Of a DNA stretch of 64,000 nt, positions 44,091 through 54,543 are shown piece after piece (position 1 is the stretch's first letter; every line of letters begins with the position of its first letter). The translations under genes were made by a program, and so were the position numbers. This DNA comes from Hahella sp. CCB-MM4. GTDB taxonomy: Bacteria; Pseudomonadota; Gammaproteobacteria; Pseudomonadales; Oleiphilaceae. Location of the stretch: positions 62,001 through 126,000 of the forward strand of contig NZ_MRYI01000018.1 in assembly GCF_002260525.1 (NCBI RefSeq), in the 5' to 3' direction. The notes below the pieces were generated by a model. The model did no database searches and was not told the DNA's origin. It saw only the letters and a list, made by a program, of their open reading frames with translations.

Positions 44091-45095
44091 TTAGCCGCCA
44101 AGTACCCGATCGTCGCCTCGAAGGCTGGCAGGTGGCCAGTTCTCCAAGCGCATACCCAATGACAATCCACGCGAAGCGAGAACGTCTTTGATCTCGGTCA
44201 ATGACTTTTTACCGAGGTTCGGCGTCTTAAGAAGCTCGACCTCAGTACGCTGAATCAAATCACCAATATAGTAGATATTTTCAGCTTTCAGGCAGTTCGC
44301 AGAACGAACTGTCAGTTCCAGATCATCAACCGGACGCAACAGAATTGGATCGATCTCTTCTTGCTCTTCCACTTTCTCTGGCTCGTTCTGCTGATCGAAG
44401 TCAACAAACACTGCCAGTTGCTGTTGAAGGATTGTCGCTGCACGACGAATCGCTTCCTCAGGATCGATAGTACCGTTGGTCTCTAGATCGATGACCAACT
44501 TATCCAAATCCGTACGCTGTTCAACACGAGCGCTTTCAACGTTATACGCAACGCGACGAACCGGGCTGAAAGAGGCATCCAGTTGCAGTCGTCCAATTGC
44601 GCGAGTTTCGTCGTCCGCAGAATGACGTGCATCTGCTGGCTCGTAACCACGGCCACGAGCGACTTTCAAAGTCATCTTGACTTCGCCGTTGGAGTTAAGG
44701 TTGCAAATCACCAGATCCGGATTTGCAATTTCAACGTCGTGATCAAGCTGAATGTCACTCGCCAACACAGCACCTGAACCTTTCTTATTCAGGGTCAGGG
44801 TTGCTTCGTCACGGTTATGCATGTTAATCGCCAGATTCTTCATATTAAGAAGAATTTCGATTACATCTTCCTGCACACCCTCAACGGTGCTGTACTCATG
44901 CAATACACCCTCAATTTCTACCTCTACCACGGCACAGCCAGGCATAGAAGAAAGTAGAATGCGGCGCAGAGCACTCCCCAAAGTGTGGCCGAATCCGCGC
45001 TCAAGCGGTTCCAGTGTCACTTTGGCGTGAGTCGCTGTGATTTGATTCACCTCAATAGTACGAGGTGTAAGAAATTCATTTACTGAACGCTGCAT
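44091..45095 (-). CDS. rpoA: RNA polymerase alpha subunit
   Basis: Alpha subunit, whose dimer starts RNA polymerase assembly. The 334-aa protein has the N-terminal dimerisation domain ([46 protein letters not shown]), a flexible acidic linker near residues 235-250 and the C-terminal domain ([57 protein letters not shown]) that contacts UP elements and activators. Position between rpsD and rplQ is the standard alpha operon order. Confidence 0.98.
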   Translation of the reverse strand: MQRSVNEFLTPRTIEVNQITATHAKVTLEPLERGFGHTLGSALRRILLSSMPGCAVVEVEIEGVLHEYSTVEGVQEDVIEILLNMKNLAINMHNRDEATLTLNKKGSGAVLASDIQLDHDVEIANPDLVICNLNSNGEVKMTLKVARGRGYEPADARHSADDETRAIGRLQLDASFSPVRRVAYNVESARVEQRTDLDKLVIDLETNGTIDPEEAIRRAATILQQQLAVFVDFDQQNEPEKVEEQEEIDPILLRPVDDLELTVRSANCLKAENIYYIGDLIQRTEVELLKTPNLGKKSLTEIKDVLASRGLSLGMRLENWPPASLRGDDRVLGG

Positions 45096-45128
45096 AGATG
45101 CCCCTATTGGCTATTCAAATTGCAAGCC

Positions 45129-45749
45129 TTACTTAGAGTACAGCTCGACAATCAAGTTTTCGTTAATGTCCGCAGACAAGTCCGTTCTTTCAGGTACAGT
45201 CTTGAACACGCCTGACATCTTAGCGGCATCTAATTCAATCCACCCAACAGTGCCACGCTGAGCAGCTATATCGAGTGCACCCTTAATCCGAAGCTGATTC
45301 TTGGACTTTTCACGAATGCTGACAACATCACCTGGCTTAACGACGTAAGACGGAATATTTACCGCTTTATCATTAACCAGAATGGCCTTATGAGAGACCA
45401 ACTGGCGAGCTTCAGCGCGGGTAGATCCAAAGCCCATGCGGTACACTACGTTATCCAGACGACTTTCCAGCAATTGCAACAAGTTTTCACCAGTCGCGCC
45501 TTTCAGACGTGCAGCTTCTTTGTAATAGTTACGGAATTGCTTTTCCAGAACGCCGTACATACGACGTACTTTTTGCTTCTCACGCAACTGTAAACCGTAG
45601 TCAGACAGACGGCCACGACGTTGACCATGCTGACCAGGAGCGGTTTCCATATTACATTTGTTTTCAAGAGCTTTTACACCACTCTTCAAGAACAAATCGG
45701 TCCCTTCACGACGGGACAATTTACATTTCGGTCCAATATAACGAGCCAT
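45129..45749 (-). CDS. rpsD: 30S ribosomal protein S4
   Basis: Small-subunit assembly protein that binds the 5' domain of 16S rRNA. In E. coli it also represses the alpha operon by binding the rpsM leader. The 206-aa product starts [25 protein letters not shown] and carries an S4 RNA-binding domain ([52 protein letters not shown]). It lacks the four-cysteine zinc site of some S4 proteins, as in E. coli. It lies 17 bp after rpsK. Confidence 0.98.
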   Translation of the reverse strand: MARYIGPKCKLSRREGTDLFLKSGVKALENKCNMETAPGQHGQRRGRLSDYGLQLREKQKVRRMYGVLEKQFRNYYKEAARLKGATGENLLQLLESRLDNVVYRMGFGSTRAEARQLVSHKAILVNDKAVNIPSYVVKPGDVVSIREKSKNQLRIKGALDIAAQRGTVGWIELDAAKMSGVFKTVPERTDLSADINENLIVELYSK

Positions 45750-45766
45750 TAAACTGTTCCTCTTCC

Positions 45767-46156
45767 TTACACTCTACGTTTCTTGGGAGGACGGCATCCA
45801 TTGTGTGGAATCGGCGTAACATCAGTGATGTTAGTGATTTTGTACCCACACGCATTCAATGCACGAATTGCGGACTCGCGACCGGGTCCAGGTCCTTTAA
45901 CCAAAACGTCAAGGTTCTTTAGGCCGTATTCAGAGGCCGCATTACCGGCTCTTTCAGCTGCTACCTGCGCAGCAAAAGGTGTGCTCTTACGTGATCCACG
46001 GAAGCCAGAGCCGCCAGCTGTTGCCCAGCTCAGCGCGTTGCCTTGGCGATCAGTAATAGTCACGATGGTGTTGTTGAAAGAAGCGTGGATATGAGCCACA
46101 CCGTCAACAACGGTCTTTTTCACCTTTTTACGGGTACGTGTACCTGGTTTTGCCAT
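45767..46156 (-). CDS. rpsK: 30S ribosomal protein S11
   Basis: Platform protein of the 30S subunit near the E site. The 129-aa product shows the signature [52 protein letters not shown] and the terminal [18 protein letters not shown]. It lies 16 bp after rpsM in the alpha operon. Confidence 0.98.
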   Translation of the reverse strand: MAKPGTRTRKKVKKTVVDGVAHIHASFNNTIVTITDRQGNALSWATAGGSGFRGSRKSTPFAAQVAAERAGNAASEYGLKNLDVLVKGPGPGRESAIRALNACGYKITNITDVTPIPHNGCRPPKKRRV

Positions 46157-46172
46157 GCTCTATACCTAAAAA

Positions 46173-46529
46173 TTATTTACGAATAGGCTTACGTGGACCT
46201 TTACGGGTGCGCGCATTAGTTTTAGTGCGCTGACCACGAACTGGCAGACCATGACGGTGACGAAGACCGCGATAGCAACCAAGATCCTTAAGCCGTTTAA
46301 TGTTCATTTGCACTTCCCGACGTAGATCACCTTCAACGACGATCTTGCCGATCTCATTACGCAGTGCGTCCAGCTGTTCCTCTGACAGGTCTCTGACCTT
46401 TGCCTGAGGATCAACACCGGTAGCCTTGCAGAGACCACTGGAAGTGGTGCGTCCAATACCATAGATGTAGGTCAAGGACACAACTGTGTGTTTATTGTCG
46501 GGGATATTGACACCCGCTATACGTGCCAT
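46173..46529 (-). CDS. rpsM: 30S ribosomal protein S13
   Basis: Head protein of the 30S subunit that forms bridges to the 50S and contacts the P-site tRNA. The 118-aa product starts [26 protein letters not shown] at 46529, after a GGAG site; a frame reaching 46565 is not the true start. The C-terminus is [21 protein letters not shown]. It is the first gene of the alpha operon. A 205-bp gap separates it from rpmJ and contains a promoter-like sequence, so it probably has its own transcription start. Confidence 0.97.
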   Translation of the reverse strand: MARIAGVNIPDNKHTVVSLTYIYGIGRTTSSGLCKATGVDPQAKVRDLSEEQLDALRNEIGKIVVEGDLRREVQMNIKRLKDLGCYRGLRHRHGLPVRGQRTKTNARTRKGPRKPIRK

Positions 46530-46617
46530 CCATCTTACTCCGCGTTTATACCATTGGACTCTCACTCAAATTCAGCCTTACCGTTGCCAGTCGCCTAAAT
46601 CGAGCAATCACCAACAA

Positions 46618-46643
46618 ATTAAAAGGCGCAGAATAATAGCGCC
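46618..46643 (-). terminator. Hairpin between rpmJ and rpsM
   Basis: On the minus strand GGCGC-N9-GCGCC is followed by TTTTAATTT. It is a weak terminator or attenuator after the spc operon. The loop coincides with the -10 element of the candidate rpsM promoter. Confidence 0.55.
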
Positions 46644-46661
46644 TTCATGTATACAAATCAA
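46633..46661 (-). promoter_or_regulatory. Candidate alpha-operon promoter
   Basis: On the minus strand TTGATT (46656-46661) and TATTAT (46633-46638) are 17 bp apart, about 100 bp upstream of rpsM. That leaves a leader long enough for an S4-binding structure. Confidence 0.6.
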
Positions 46662-46693
46662 GCAATTTGGCCTTTTTAACATCCATCCTTCCA

Positions 46694-46717
46694 CCGACCT
46701 TCTTTTTGACCGGTCGG
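46694..46717 (-). other. Hairpin after rpmJ
   Basis: On the minus strand CCGACC and GGTCGG are separated by 12 bases, just beyond the rpmJ stop, without a clear T-run. It may stabilise the spc transcript end. Confidence 0.4.
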
Positions 46718-46734
46718 ATGCAAGGTAAGAGGTC

Positions 46735-46851
46735 TTAGCCCTGCTTTTGTTTGTGTCTTGGCTCTGAGCTGCAGATCACCATAACAGAACCATTACGACG
46801 AATGATTTTGCAGTTACGGCAAACTTTCTTAACCGATGCTCTTACTTTCAT
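46735..46851 (-). CDS. rpmJ: 50S ribosomal protein L36
   Basis: The smallest large-subunit protein, 38 aa. Read on the minus strand from ATG 46851 it starts [21 protein letters not shown] and ends [10 protein letters not shown]. The zinc ribbon is intact (C11, C14, C27, H33), so this is the zinc-binding form. It lies 23 bp after secY, the usual end of the spc operon. Confidence 0.96.
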   Translation of the reverse strand: MKVRASVKKVCRNCKIIRRNGSVMVICSSEPRHKQKQG

Positions 46852-46874
46852 GACCTTCTCCAATCGTAAGCCGA

Positions 46875-48206
46875 TTATCTAACTAATCCACTCTTGCCGT
46901 AATTTTTCAGATTGGACTTCTTCATCAGTGATTCATACTGGTGAGACATCAGGTGAGATTGCACCTGGGCCATGAAATCCATAACTACGACAACCACAAT
47001 CAACAGGGATGTGCCACCGAAATAGAAAGGCACATTCCAAGAAACCACCAGAAACTGAGGTAGTAACGCTACTGAAGCTATATAAAGCGCACCGAACAAT
47101 GTTAGACGAGTGAGAACCCCATCTATGTACTTCGCAGTGTGCTCACCTGGACGAATACCAGGCACAAAAGCTCCGGAGCGCTTCAAGTTCTCTGCAACTT
47201 CTTTTGGGTTGTACATTAACGCCGTATAGAAGAAGCAGAAAAACACAACTGCAATGGCAAACAATATGATGTATAGAGGCTGACTTGGCCCTAAAGCCTG
47301 AGATACAACCTGCAACCATTCCATCCCTTCACCACGACCAAACCACTGCCCCAGAGAAGCTGGGAACAGAAGTATACTGGACGCAAAAATTGGTGGGATA
47401 ACACCCGCCATATTAACCTTCAACGGCAGATGGCTGCTCTGCTGAGCAAACACCTTCCGGCCTTGTTGCCTACGCGCATAATTGATAGTGATTCGACGCT
47501 GTCCACGCTCCATGAAAACAACAAAAGCGATGATAGCGATAGCAAATACCACAATTGCAATCAGCGTTAAAACATTCATTTCGCCCAACCGAGCTTGTTC
47601 GAACGTTTTGCCAATAGCACCAGGTAACCCGGCCACAATACCGGAGAAGATCAATAATGAAATACCGTTGCCGATACCCCTTTCAGTAATTTGCTCACCA
47701 AGCCACATCAAGAACACAGCACCACAAACAAAAGTAACCACAGCAACAAAGAAGAAGCTGGGACCTGTAGTGAACGTTACTCCTTGGTTGGCTAGGCCTA
47801 CTGAAATGCCGAATGCCTGTACCGTTGCCAGTACTACCGTTCCGTAACGAGTGTATTGACTAATTTTTCGGCGTCCCGCCTCACCCTCTTTCTTGAGCTG
47901 CTCCAGCTGAGGGCTCACCACCGTGAGTAACTGCATGATAATAGAGGCCGAGATATACGGCATAATTCCCAACGCAAATATACTCATCCGCTCGAGAGCA
48001 CCACCGGAAAACATATTGAACAAGCTCAAGATAGTTCCCTGGTTCTGCTCAAACAACGCAGCCAGCTGATCAGGATTGATTCCGGGCACCGGGATATGCG
48101 CACCGATGCGATACACCAGAATGGCCAGAAGTACAAACCAAAGCCGAGCTTTAAGCTCGGCCAGACCTTTGCCTGCGCCTGCAGGTAGTGAGTTCAATTT
48201 AGCCAT
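46875..48206 (-). CDS. secY: Preprotein translocase subunit SecY
   Basis: Main channel of the Sec translocon in the inner membrane. The 443-aa protein has ten transmembrane segments and family signatures: the plug-region [44 protein letters not shown], and the cytoplasmic loop with the conserved arginine and glycine in [28 protein letters not shown]. It begins at the base after the rplO stop, as expected for translational coupling within the spc operon. Confidence 0.98.
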   Translation of the reverse strand: MAKLNSLPAGAGKGLAELKARLWFVLLAILVYRIGAHIPVPGINPDQLAALFEQNQGTILSLFNMFSGGALERMSIFALGIMPYISASIIMQLLTVVSPQLEQLKKEGEAGRRKISQYTRYGTVVLATVQAFGISVGLANQGVTFTTGPSFFFVAVVTFVCGAVFLMWLGEQITERGIGNGISLLIFSGIVAGLPGAIGKTFEQARLGEMNVLTLIAIVVFAIAIIAFVVFMERGQRRITINYARRQQGRKVFAQQSSHLPLKVNMAGVIPPIFASSILLFPASLGQWFGRGEGMEWLQVVSQALGPSQPLYIILFAIAVVFFCFFYTALMYNPKEVAENLKRSGAFVPGIRPGEHTAKYIDGVLTRLTLFGALYIASVALLPQFLVVSWNVPFYFGGTSLLIVVVVVMDFMAQVQSHLMSHQYESLMKKSNLKNYGKSGLVR

Positions 48207-48641
48207 TTACTCCTCGACTTTACCGCCGGCTGCCTGGATAGCTTCCAGAGCACCCTTGGTGACTTTAAGGCCTTTTACAGTAACAGCTTTGGTGAGTTCG
48301 CCAGACAAGATAACCTTTACTGACTTGGCGCGTGCATCAACAATGTTGGCAGCCTTAAGGGCAGCCAGATCGACAATGTCCGTACCCAGTGTTTCGATCT
48401 CACTCAAACGCACTTCCTCAACAAAACGGCCTTTACGGGAAGTAAAACCGAATTTTGGAAGACGACGTTGCAAAGGCTGTTGTCCGCCTTCGAAACCTGG
48501 CTTAACACCGCCACCGGAACGAGCCTTGATACCCTTGTGGCCACGACCACAGGTTTTACCCAGACCACTACCGATACCACGGCCAACACGCTTAGGAGAC
48601 TGCTTAGCTCCTTCACCTGGCTTGAGAGTATTCAGTTGCAT
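48207..48641 (-). CDS. rplO: 50S ribosomal protein L15
   Basis: Large-subunit protein that organises 23S rRNA domain II. The 144-aa product starts [37 protein letters not shown] at 48641, after a GGGAGAG site. The glycine-rich N-terminal extension and C-terminal [18 protein letters not shown] are typical. It abuts secY directly. Confidence 0.97.
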   Translation of the reverse strand: MQLNTLKPGEGAKQSPKRVGRGIGSGLGKTCGRGHKGIKARSGGGVKPGFEGGQQPLQRRLPKFGFTSRKGRFVEEVRLSEIETLGTDIVDLAALKAANIVDARAKSVKVILSGELTKAVTVKGLKVTKGALEAIQAAGGKVEE

Positions 48642-48642
48642 G

Positions 48643-48828
48643 TTACTCTCCCTCAACCTTTACCAAATAGTTAACTTTGTTGATCATCCCACGAACTGCA
48701 GGAGTGTCTTCCACTTCCACAGTGTGATTGATCTTTCTCAAACCCAGACCACGAACACAGTCTTTATGCTTAGGCAGGGTACCGATAGTGCTTTTTACCA
48801 AAGTCACCTTAATCTTCTTATCTGCCAT
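48643..48828 (-). CDS. rpmD: 50S ribosomal protein L30
   Basis: Small large-subunit protein of 61 aa with the family pattern [54 protein letters not shown]. It lies three bases after rpsE and one base before rplO, the standard spc operon order. Confidence 0.97.
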   Translation of the reverse strand: MADKKIKVTLVKSTIGTLPKHKDCVRGLGLRKINHTVEVEDTPAVRGMINKVNYLVKVEGE

Positions 48829-48831
48829 GAC

Positions 48832-49332
48832 TTACTCCAGGATATCTTCCACGGTCTTGCCACGCTTAGCCGCGATCTCTTCTGGAGCCTGCATTGCTTT
48901 CAGACCTTCAAAAGTAGCGCGAACTACGTTAACCGGGTTAGTTGAACCATAGCATTTAGCCAGAACGTTCTGAACACCTGCCACTTCCAGGACTGCACGC
49001 ATAGCACCACCAGCAATGATACCCGTACCTTCGGAAGCCGGCTGCATGAACACCTTGGCCGAACCGTGACGTGCCTTGATTGGATACTGCAGAGTATTAC
49101 CGTTCAAAGTCACATTGATCATATTCTTTCTGGCTGCGTCCATAGCTTTTTGAATCGCAACTGGCACTTCACGAGCCTTGCCACGACCAAAACCTACACG
49201 ACCGTTACCGTCACCAACCACAGTCAAAGCAGTAAAGCCGAAAATACGTCCGCCTTTAACAACCTTGGCCACGCGGTTGACCTGAACAAGCTTCTCTTGG
49301 AGCTCAGCCCCTTTTTGCTCGTTATTTGTCAT
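48832..49332 (-). CDS. rpsE: 30S ribosomal protein S5
   Basis: 30S protein with roles in decoding accuracy and mRNA unwinding at the entry channel. From the ATG at 49332 the product is 166 aa ([57 protein letters not shown]). A GTG three codons upstream is less likely because an AGAGG site is well spaced for 49332. The [17 protein letters not shown] block is the RNA-binding signature. Confidence 0.97.
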   Translation of the reverse strand: MTNNEQKGAELQEKLVQVNRVAKVVKGGRIFGFTALTVVGDGNGRVGFGRGKAREVPVAIQKAMDAARKNMINVTLNGNTLQYPIKARHGSAKVFMQPASEGTGIIAGGAMRAVLEVAGVQNVLAKCYGSTNPVNVVRATFEGLKAMQAPEEIAAKRGKTVEDILE

Positions 49333-49344
49333 TTGTTCCACCTC

Positions 49345-49695
49345 TTAAAACTCGAGACCATTTTCCCGCGCAGCATCGGCCAACGCTTTTACACGACCGT
49401 GGTATTTGAATCCGGAGCGATCAAACGCCACCTTTTCAACACCTGCTGCTTTCGCACGTTCTGCTATCAAAGCACCAACTTTACCAGCCGCATCGACGTT
49501 TCCAGTTGAGCCAGCACGCAACTCCTTATCTAGAGTTGAGGCTGCAGCAAGAACCTGACTTCCATCAGCACTGGTAATTTGTGCATAAATGTGACGGGGC
49601 GTGCGGTTAATAGATAACCGGCTGATACCGAGTTCACGAATTTTAAAACGGGTTTTCTTAGCCCGACGCAAACGAGAATCTTTTTTATCACTCAT
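49345..49695 (-). CDS. rplR: 50S ribosomal protein L18
   Basis: Large-subunit protein that binds 5S rRNA together with L5 and L25. The 116-aa product has the basic N-terminus [49 protein letters not shown] and the conserved C-terminal [26 protein letters not shown]. Located between rplF and rpsE as usual. Confidence 0.97.
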   Translation of the reverse strand: MSDKKDSRLRRAKKTRFKIRELGISRLSINRTPRHIYAQITSADGSQVLAAASTLDKELRAGSTGNVDAAGKVGALIAERAKAAGVEKVAFDRSGFKYHGRVKALADAARENGLEF

Positions 49696-49704
49696 GACCG
49701 CGCC

Positions 49705-50238
49705 CTACTTTTTCTTAGCTTCTTTAACACGTACTTGCTCGCCACCGTAACGAACACCTTTACCTTTGTAAGGCTCTGGCGGACGAATGCTACGGATCTC
49801 AGCAGCAACCTGACCAACCTTCTGCTTATCGATACCACGGATCATGATTTCGGTTTGAGAAGGAGTCTCAGCAGTCACACCTTCTGGAAGGTCATAAACA
49901 ACTGGATGAGAAAAACCTAAAGTCAGGTTCAGTGCTTTGCCTTGAGCTTGAGCACGATAACCGACACCGATGAGCTCAAGTTTCTTTTCGAACCCTTGAG
50001 TAACACCGACGACCATATTGTTAATCAACGCACGAGTGGTCCCAGCCATTGCCCATGCATTTTTAGAACCGCCTTTCGGTTCAAAGGTCAGCTGACCATC
50101 TTCTTGCTTAATTTCAACAGTAGAATGAATGTCGATAGAAAGGGCACCTTTGCTCCCCTTCACATTTACTTGCTGACCATCAAGCTTAACTTCTACGCCT
50201 GCAGGAATCTGTACAGGACTTTTTGCTACCCTAGACAT
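49705..50238 (-). CDS. rplF: 50S ribosomal protein L6
   Basis: Large-subunit protein near the elongation-factor-binding site. The 177-aa product consists of two similar alpha/beta domains and ends [25 protein letters not shown], the conserved C-terminal signature. It starts [31 protein letters not shown]. It lies 9 bp after rpsH. Confidence 0.97.
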   Translation of the reverse strand: MSRVAKSPVQIPAGVEVKLDGQQVNVKGSKGALSIDIHSTVEIKQEDGQLTFEPKGGSKNAWAMAGTTRALINNMVVGVTQGFEKKLELIGVGYRAQAQGKALNLTLGFSHPVVYDLPEGVTAETPSQTEIMIRGIDKQKVGQVAAEIRSIRPPEPYKGKGVRYGGEQVRVKEAKKK

Positions 50239-50247
50239 GATTCACTC

Positions 50248-50640
50248 CTAGAAAACGGTGCAAATAACTTCACCGCCCACACCAGCTTTACGAGCGGCAC
50301 GATCTGTCATGACGCCCTTTGATGTAGACACGATTGCGATACCCAACCCACCGTTTACTTTTGGCAGCTCATCAGCACCTTTATACTGGCGCAGACCTGG
50401 GCGGCTAACACGAGAAATATTCTCGATTACCGGACGACCCTGGAAGTAACGCAACACTACTTCTAGTGTAGGCTTGGCTTCACCGGACACGCTGAAGTCA
50501 GAAATATAACCTTCTGTTTTTAATACCTCAGCAACGGAAACCTTCAATTTAGATGAAGGCATTTGCACAGACTCTTTTTCCGCCATCTGTGCGTTACGGA
50601 TACGAGTGAACATATCCGCAAGCGTATCTTGCATGCTCAT
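50248..50640 (-). CDS. rpsH: 30S ribosomal protein S8
   Basis: Primary 16S rRNA-binding protein and, in E. coli, the repressor of the spc operon at the rplE leader. The 130-aa product starts [46 protein letters not shown] and ends [22 protein letters not shown], both diagnostic. A 79-bp gap with a stable hairpin separates it from rpsN. Confidence 0.97.
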   Translation of the reverse strand: MSMQDTLADMFTRIRNAQMAEKESVQMPSSKLKVSVAEVLKTEGYISDFSVSGEAKPTLEVVLRYFQGRPVIENISRVSRPGLRQYKGADELPKVNGGLGIAIVSTSKGVMTDRAARKAGVGGEVICTVF

Positions 50641-50667
50641 TTACTTACTCCAAACATTTTAGTTGTG

Positions 50668-50701
50668 CAGCGGTTTCACCGCTTTCACGGTAAAACCGCT
50701 T
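50668..50701 (-). other. Stable hairpin between rpsN and rpsH
   Basis: On the minus strand AGCGGTTTTACCG is complementary to CGGTGAAACCGCT across a 6-base loop, with a few G-U or mismatched positions. It has no T-run. It may act as a processing or stabilising element. Confidence 0.6.
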
Positions 50702-50719
50702 ACCAACGGCGCCGCTATA

Positions 50720-51025
50720 TTACCAGCTTGCTTTTTTAAGTCCAGGAACATCGCCACGCATCATAGCTTCACGAAGCTTAATACGGGACAAACGGAACTT
50801 ACGCAATACGGCGTGAGGACGCCCGGTAACCTGACAGCGGTTGCGCAGCCGACTTGGGCTGGCATCCCTTGGCAGTTTTTGCAGTTTCACCTGCGCTTCC
50901 CACTTTTCGTCATCCGAAGCAGTAGGGCTGCTGATGATTGCTTTCAGTGCAGCACGCTTTTCAGCATACTTGGCAACCGTTTGCTCGCGCTTCAACTCGC
51001 GATTTTTCATTCCAACTTTAGCCAT
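50720..51025 (-). CDS. rpsN: 30S ribosomal protein S14
   Basis: 30S head protein. The 101-aa product is the long, zinc-free form: [28 protein letters not shown], with [38 protein letters not shown] at the end and no CxxC pairs. It lies 11 bp after rplE. Confidence 0.97.
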   Translation of the reverse strand: MAKVGMKNRELKREQTVAKYAEKRAALKAIISSPTASDDEKWEAQVKLQKLPRDASPSRLRNRCQVTGRPHAVLRKFRLSRIKLREAMMRGDVPGLKKASW

Positions 51026-51036
51026 GGTTCAACACC

Positions 51037-51576
51037 TTACTTTCTAAATGGGAAGTTAAATGCACTTAACAGGGCTTTACCTTCCGCATCCGTACCGGCA
51101 GAAGTTGTAACAGTAATATCCATACCGCGGACCTTATCGATTTTATCGTAATCGATTTCCGGGAAGATAATCTGTTCCTTCACACCCATTGAGTAGTTGC
51201 CGCGACCATCGAAAGACTTACCGTTGATACCGCGGAAGTCACGTACACGTGGCAATGCGATGTCGACCAATCTTTCCATGAATTCCCACATACGCTCACC
51301 GCGCAGGGTCACTTTACAACCGATGGGGAAACCTTGACGGATCTTAAATCCGGCAACAGATTTGCGCGCTTTGGTTACCACGGCCTTTTGACCAGTGATA
51401 GCTTCTAGATCAGCAACAGCCGCATCAATTTGCTTTTTGTCGCCCAACGCTTCACCCACACCCATATTCAGGGTGATTTTCTCAACACGAGGCACCTGCA
51501 TAACGCTGCTGTAGGAGAATTCCTTCATTAGCGCCGGCACGACCTCTTTTTGATAGAGCTCTTTATACTTAGCCAT
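51037..51576 (-). CDS. rplE: 50S ribosomal protein L5
   Basis: 5S rRNA-binding protein of the central protuberance that contacts the P-site tRNA. The 179-aa product begins [43 protein letters not shown] at 51576; a frame to 51591 adds five non-conserved residues. The conserved C-terminal [42 protein letters not shown] is present. Confidence 0.97.
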   Translation of the reverse strand: MAKYKELYQKEVVPALMKEFSYSSVMQVPRVEKITLNMGVGEALGDKKQIDAAVADLEAITGQKAVVTKARKSVAGFKIRQGFPIGCKVTLRGERMWEFMERLVDIALPRVRDFRGINGKSFDGRGNYSMGVKEQIIFPEIDYDKIDKVRGMDITVTTSAGTDAEGKALLSAFNFPFRK

Positions 51577-51594
51577 AATCAGACCACCCAACCC

Positions 51595-51912
51595 TTACTT
51601 ATCGACAACTTCGTTAGTCGATTTGAAGATGCGTACTTTTTTACCATCTTCAAGAATTTTAAAGCCTACGCGGTCTGCTTTGTCGGTTGCAGAATTGAAA
51701 ATTGCAACATTTGAAGCTTGAATTGGAGCTTCTTTCTCGACAATACCACCCGCTGTACCCAGCATGGGGTTCGGCTTAGTGTGACGCTTAACCATGTTGA
51801 TGCCTGAAACAATCAACTTACCGTCAGCCTGAACACGCAGAACCTTTCCACGCTTGCCTTTATCGCGTCCGGCAATTACCAGGACTTCGTCGTTCTTTCT
51901 GATCTTATTCAT
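51595..51912 (-). CDS. rplX: 50S ribosomal protein L24
   Basis: Assembly-initiator protein of the large subunit. The 105-aa product carries a KOW motif ([43 protein letters not shown]) and the conserved [30 protein letters not shown]. It lies 12 bp after rplN. Confidence 0.97.
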   Translation of the reverse strand: MNKIRKNDEVLVIAGRDKGKRGKVLRVQADGKLIVSGINMVKRHTKPNPMLGTAGGIVEKEAPIQASNVAIFNSATDKADRVGFKILEDGKKVRIFKSTNEVVDK

Positions 51913-51924
51913 CCGGTCCGACTC

Positions 51925-52293
51925 CTATAACACTTCAGGCGCGAGTGAAACGATCTTCATGAACTTCTCACCACGGAGTTCCCGAGTAACCGGTCCGAAG
52001 ATACGAGTACCAATAGGCTGATCGTTGTTGTTCAACAGCACAGCTGCGTTGCCATCAAAGCGGATCAGAGATCCGTCCTGACGACGAACACCTTTACGCG
52101 TCCGAACCACAACGGCCTTCAATACCTGACCTTTTTTAACTTTTCCGCGCGGGATGGCTTCCTTAACAGAAACCTTAATCACATCTCCGATACTTGCGTA
52201 ACGACGGTGCGAACCACCCAGCACTTTTATACACATAACTCGACGTGCGCCGCTGTTATCGGCTACATCAAGCACGGTTTGTGTCTGAATCAT
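51925..52293 (-). CDS. rplN: 50S ribosomal protein L14
   Basis: First gene of the spc operon. Its product forms an intersubunit bridge with 16S rRNA. The 122-aa protein starts [57 protein letters not shown] and ends [19 protein letters not shown], both family signatures. Only 40 bp separate it from rpsQ, and I see no strong promoter there, so S10 and spc genes may be co-transcribed. Confidence 0.97.
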   Translation of the reverse strand: MIQTQTVLDVADNSGARRVMCIKVLGGSHRRYASIGDVIKVSVKEAIPRGKVKKGQVLKAVVVRTRKGVRRQDGSLIRFDGNAAVLLNNNDQPIGTRIFGPVTRELRGEKFMKIVSLAPEVL

Positions 52294-52333
52294 TGGTTAT
52301 CTCCACCTAACAGCTTTTATTAACGTTGCTCGA

Positions 52334-52600
52334 TTAGACTTTAACGGCACGCTCGACAATGTTAACCAGCTTCCAAGTCTTGGTCTTTGAGTACGGACGG
52401 GATTCCTGGACAGTTACCAGATCCCCGATTTTGCACTCATTCGCCTCGTCATGAGCATGAAGCTTGCTGGAGCGTTTTACATATTTTCCGTAAATCGGAT
52501 GCTTTACACGGCGCTCTACCAGAACGACGATGGACTTATCCATTTTGTCGCTGACTACGCGGCCAGTCTCTGTGCGCACAACACTAGTTGTTTCAGCCAT
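52334..52600 (-). CDS. rpsQ: 30S ribosomal protein S17
   Basis: Primary 16S rRNA-binding protein. From the ATG at 52600 the product is 88 aa ([52 protein letters not shown]). A GTG at 52609 is less likely, because AGGTGA is well placed for 52600. The start codon follows the rpmC stop by one base. Confidence 0.96.
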   Translation of the reverse strand: MAETTSVVRTETGRVVSDKMDKSIVVLVERRVKHPIYGKYVKRSSKLHAHDEANECKIGDLVTVQESRPYSKTKTWKLVNIVERAVKV

Positions 52601-52601
52601 A

Positions 52602-52793
52602 TTACTCACCTGCCTTCTCTTTCAGGATAGTCTTGACACGAGCAATATCATGACGAACCTTCTTCATAAGATGAGTCTGATTCAATTGGCCGGTTGCCTT
52701 ACGCATCCGCAAATTAAATTGCTCTTTCAATAAGGAGATCAGCTCTTCGCTGAGCTCCTTTTCAGTTTTTGATCTCAAATCTGCAGCTTTCAT
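52602..52793 (-). CDS. rpmC: 50S ribosomal protein L29
   Basis: Large-subunit protein at the tunnel exit, part of the docking site for trigger factor and SRP. The 63-aa product is [63 protein letters not shown], a complete two-helix L29. It starts at the base after the rplP stop. Confidence 0.97.
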   Translation of the reverse strand: MKAADLRSKTEKELSEELISLLKEQFNLRMRKATGQLNQTHLMKKVRHDIARVKTILKEKAGE

Positions 52794-53207
52794 TTACATC
52801 ACCGTTCTCGTAACAAAAGTAGTTGAGACAGGCAGTTTTGCCGCTGCAAGCTCGAAAGCTTCGCGTGCCAATTCTTCACTAACCCCTTCCATCTCGTACA
52901 GCATTCTTCCTGGCTGGATTTCGGCTACCCAGTATTCAACTGGACCTTTTCCTTTACCCATCCGAACTTCAAGAGGTTTTTTCGTAATTGGCTTGTCTGG
53001 GAAAACACGAATCCAGATTTTACCGCCACGCTTAATTCGACGAGTCATGGTACGACGAGCCGCCTCAATCTGGCGTGCCGTGATACGTCCGCGACCAGTC
53101 GCTTTCAAACCAAATTCACCAAAACTTACTTTATTACCGCGTTGCGCCAGACCGGTATTACGGCCTTTGTGCATCTTACGGAACTTCGTACGCTTAGGTT
53201 GCAACAT
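52794..53207 (-). CDS. rplP: 50S ribosomal protein L16
   Basis: Protein near the A-site tRNA elbow. The 137-aa product starts [56 protein letters not shown]. The conserved arginine of the hydroxylation motif is visible in [13 protein letters not shown] and [22 protein letters not shown]. It abuts rpmC. Confidence 0.97.
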   Translation of the reverse strand: MLQPKRTKFRKMHKGRNTGLAQRGNKVSFGEFGLKATGRGRITARQIEAARRTMTRRIKRGGKIWIRVFPDKPITKKPLEVRMGKGKGPVEYWVAEIQPGRMLYEMEGVSEELAREAFELAAAKLPVSTTFVTRTVM

Positions 53208-53218
53208 GTCAGTGCCCC

Positions 53219-53902
53219 CTACTTAGTAGATTTCTTTTTAGACGCTTTCTTCTCAGCACGAACCTGTTCGATACCGCCCAGGATTTCGCCTTTGAAGATC
53301 CATACTTTTACGCCGATTACACCGTACGTGGTGTGCGCTTCATGAGTGGCGTAGTCAATATCTGCACGAAGAGTGTGCAAAGGTACGCGACCTTCACGAT
53401 ACCATTCACTACGTGCGATCTCCGCTCCACCCAAACGGCCGCCAACCTGGATCTTGATCCCTTTGGCGCCTTGACGCATAGCGTTCTGAACCGCGCGCTT
53501 CATTGCACGACGGAACATCACACGGCGCTCTAACTGACTGGCAACACCGGCTGCAACCAATTTTGCGTCCAAGTCAGGCTTACGAATCTCTTCGATGTTG
53601 ATATGCACAGGCACACCCATCAGGTCGCCGATCTCTTTGCGCAACTTATCAACGTCTTCGCCTTTCTTACCGATAACGATACCTGGACGCGCAGTATGAA
53701 TAGTGATCTTGGCGTTCTGTGCAGGACGCTCGATCACGATTTTGCTCACAGAAGCCTTCTCCAGCTTCTTCATCAGATATTCACGAACCTTGATATCTGT
53801 AAGAAGATTAGCGGAGTAATCACGCTTATCTGCGTACCATACTGAATTATGATCTTTCACGATCCCCAGTCGAATACCGACTGGATTTACCTTCTGACCC
53901 AT
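53219..53902 (-). CDS. rpsC: 30S ribosomal protein S3
   Basis: mRNA-entry-channel protein with helicase-like activity. The 227-aa product starts [33 protein letters not shown], contains a KH domain ([31 protein letters not shown]) and ends in a basic tail KASKKKSTK. It lies 12 bp after rplV. Confidence 0.98.
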   Translation of the reverse strand: MGQKVNPVGIRLGIVKDHNSVWYADKRDYSANLLTDIKVREYLMKKLEKASVSKIVIERPAQNAKITIHTARPGIVIGKKGEDVDKLRKEIGDLMGVPVHINIEEIRKPDLDAKLVAAGVASQLERRVMFRRAMKRAVQNAMRQGAKGIKIQVGGRLGGAEIARSEWYREGRVPLHTLRADIDYATHEAHTTYGVIGVKVWIFKGEILGGIEQVRAEKKASKKKSTK

Positions 53903-53914
53903 TGCTATCTCCTG

Positions 53915-54244
53915 TTATTCAGATACCTTGATGGTGATGTGGCAGGTCCGCTTAAAAATACGGTCCGCACGCCCTTTAGCCCGTGGCTTGATACGCTTGA
54001 GAGTTGGACCCTCATCAACCATAACAGTTGCCACTTTCAGCTCATCAACATCCAGGCCATCGTTATGCTCAGCATTGGCGATAGCTGACTCCAGCACCTT
54101 TTTCATAATGCTGGAAGCCTTCTTGGGACTGAAAGTCAAAATGTCTAATGCTTCTTCTACCCGCTTACCGCGCACTTGGTCTGCAACTAAACGAGCTTTT
54201 TGAGCAGACAAGCGAGCACCAAATAATTTTGCCGCTACTTCCAT
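53915..54244 (-). CDS. rplV: 50S ribosomal protein L22
   Basis: Protein whose beta hairpin lines the peptide exit tunnel. The 109-aa product shows [57 protein letters not shown] and ends [26 protein letters not shown]. The macrolide-relevant loop is unaltered by eye. Confidence 0.97.
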   Translation of the reverse strand: MEVAAKLFGARLSAQKARLVADQVRGKRVEEALDILTFSPKKASSIMKKVLESAIANAEHNDGLDVDELKVATVMVDEGPTLKRIKPRAKGRADRIFKRTCHITIKVSE

Positions 54245-54256
54245 CTCTAATTCCTC

Positions 54257-54532
54257 TTACCGTTTAGCCTTTTTGTCTGCAGCGTGACCGCGATAAGTAC
54301 GTGTGGCTGCAAATTCACCCAACTTATGGCCGACCATGTCTTCTGTAACGTAGACAGGAACATGTTGACGACCGTTATGTACAGCGATGGTCAAACCTAC
54401 CATTTCCGGGAAGATCGTCGAACGACGAGACCAGGTCTTAATAGGCTTTTTATCCTTCGCTTCAATTGCCGCTTCCACCTTGTTCAGAAGGTGCAAGTCA
54501 ATAAATGGTCCTTTCTTAAGTGAACGTGGCAC
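54257..54532 (-). CDS. rpsS: 30S ribosomal protein S19
   Basis: 30S head protein that contacts S13 and the A site. The 91-aa product [83 protein letters not shown] is unmistakable. It lies 11 bp after rplB. Confidence 0.98.
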   Translation of the reverse strand: MPRSLKKGPFIDLHLLNKVEAAIEAKDKKPIKTWSRRSTIFPEMVGLTIAVHNGRQHVPVYVTEDMVGHKLGEFAATRTYRGHAADKKAKR

Positions 54533-54543
54533 GTGTGACCCCC

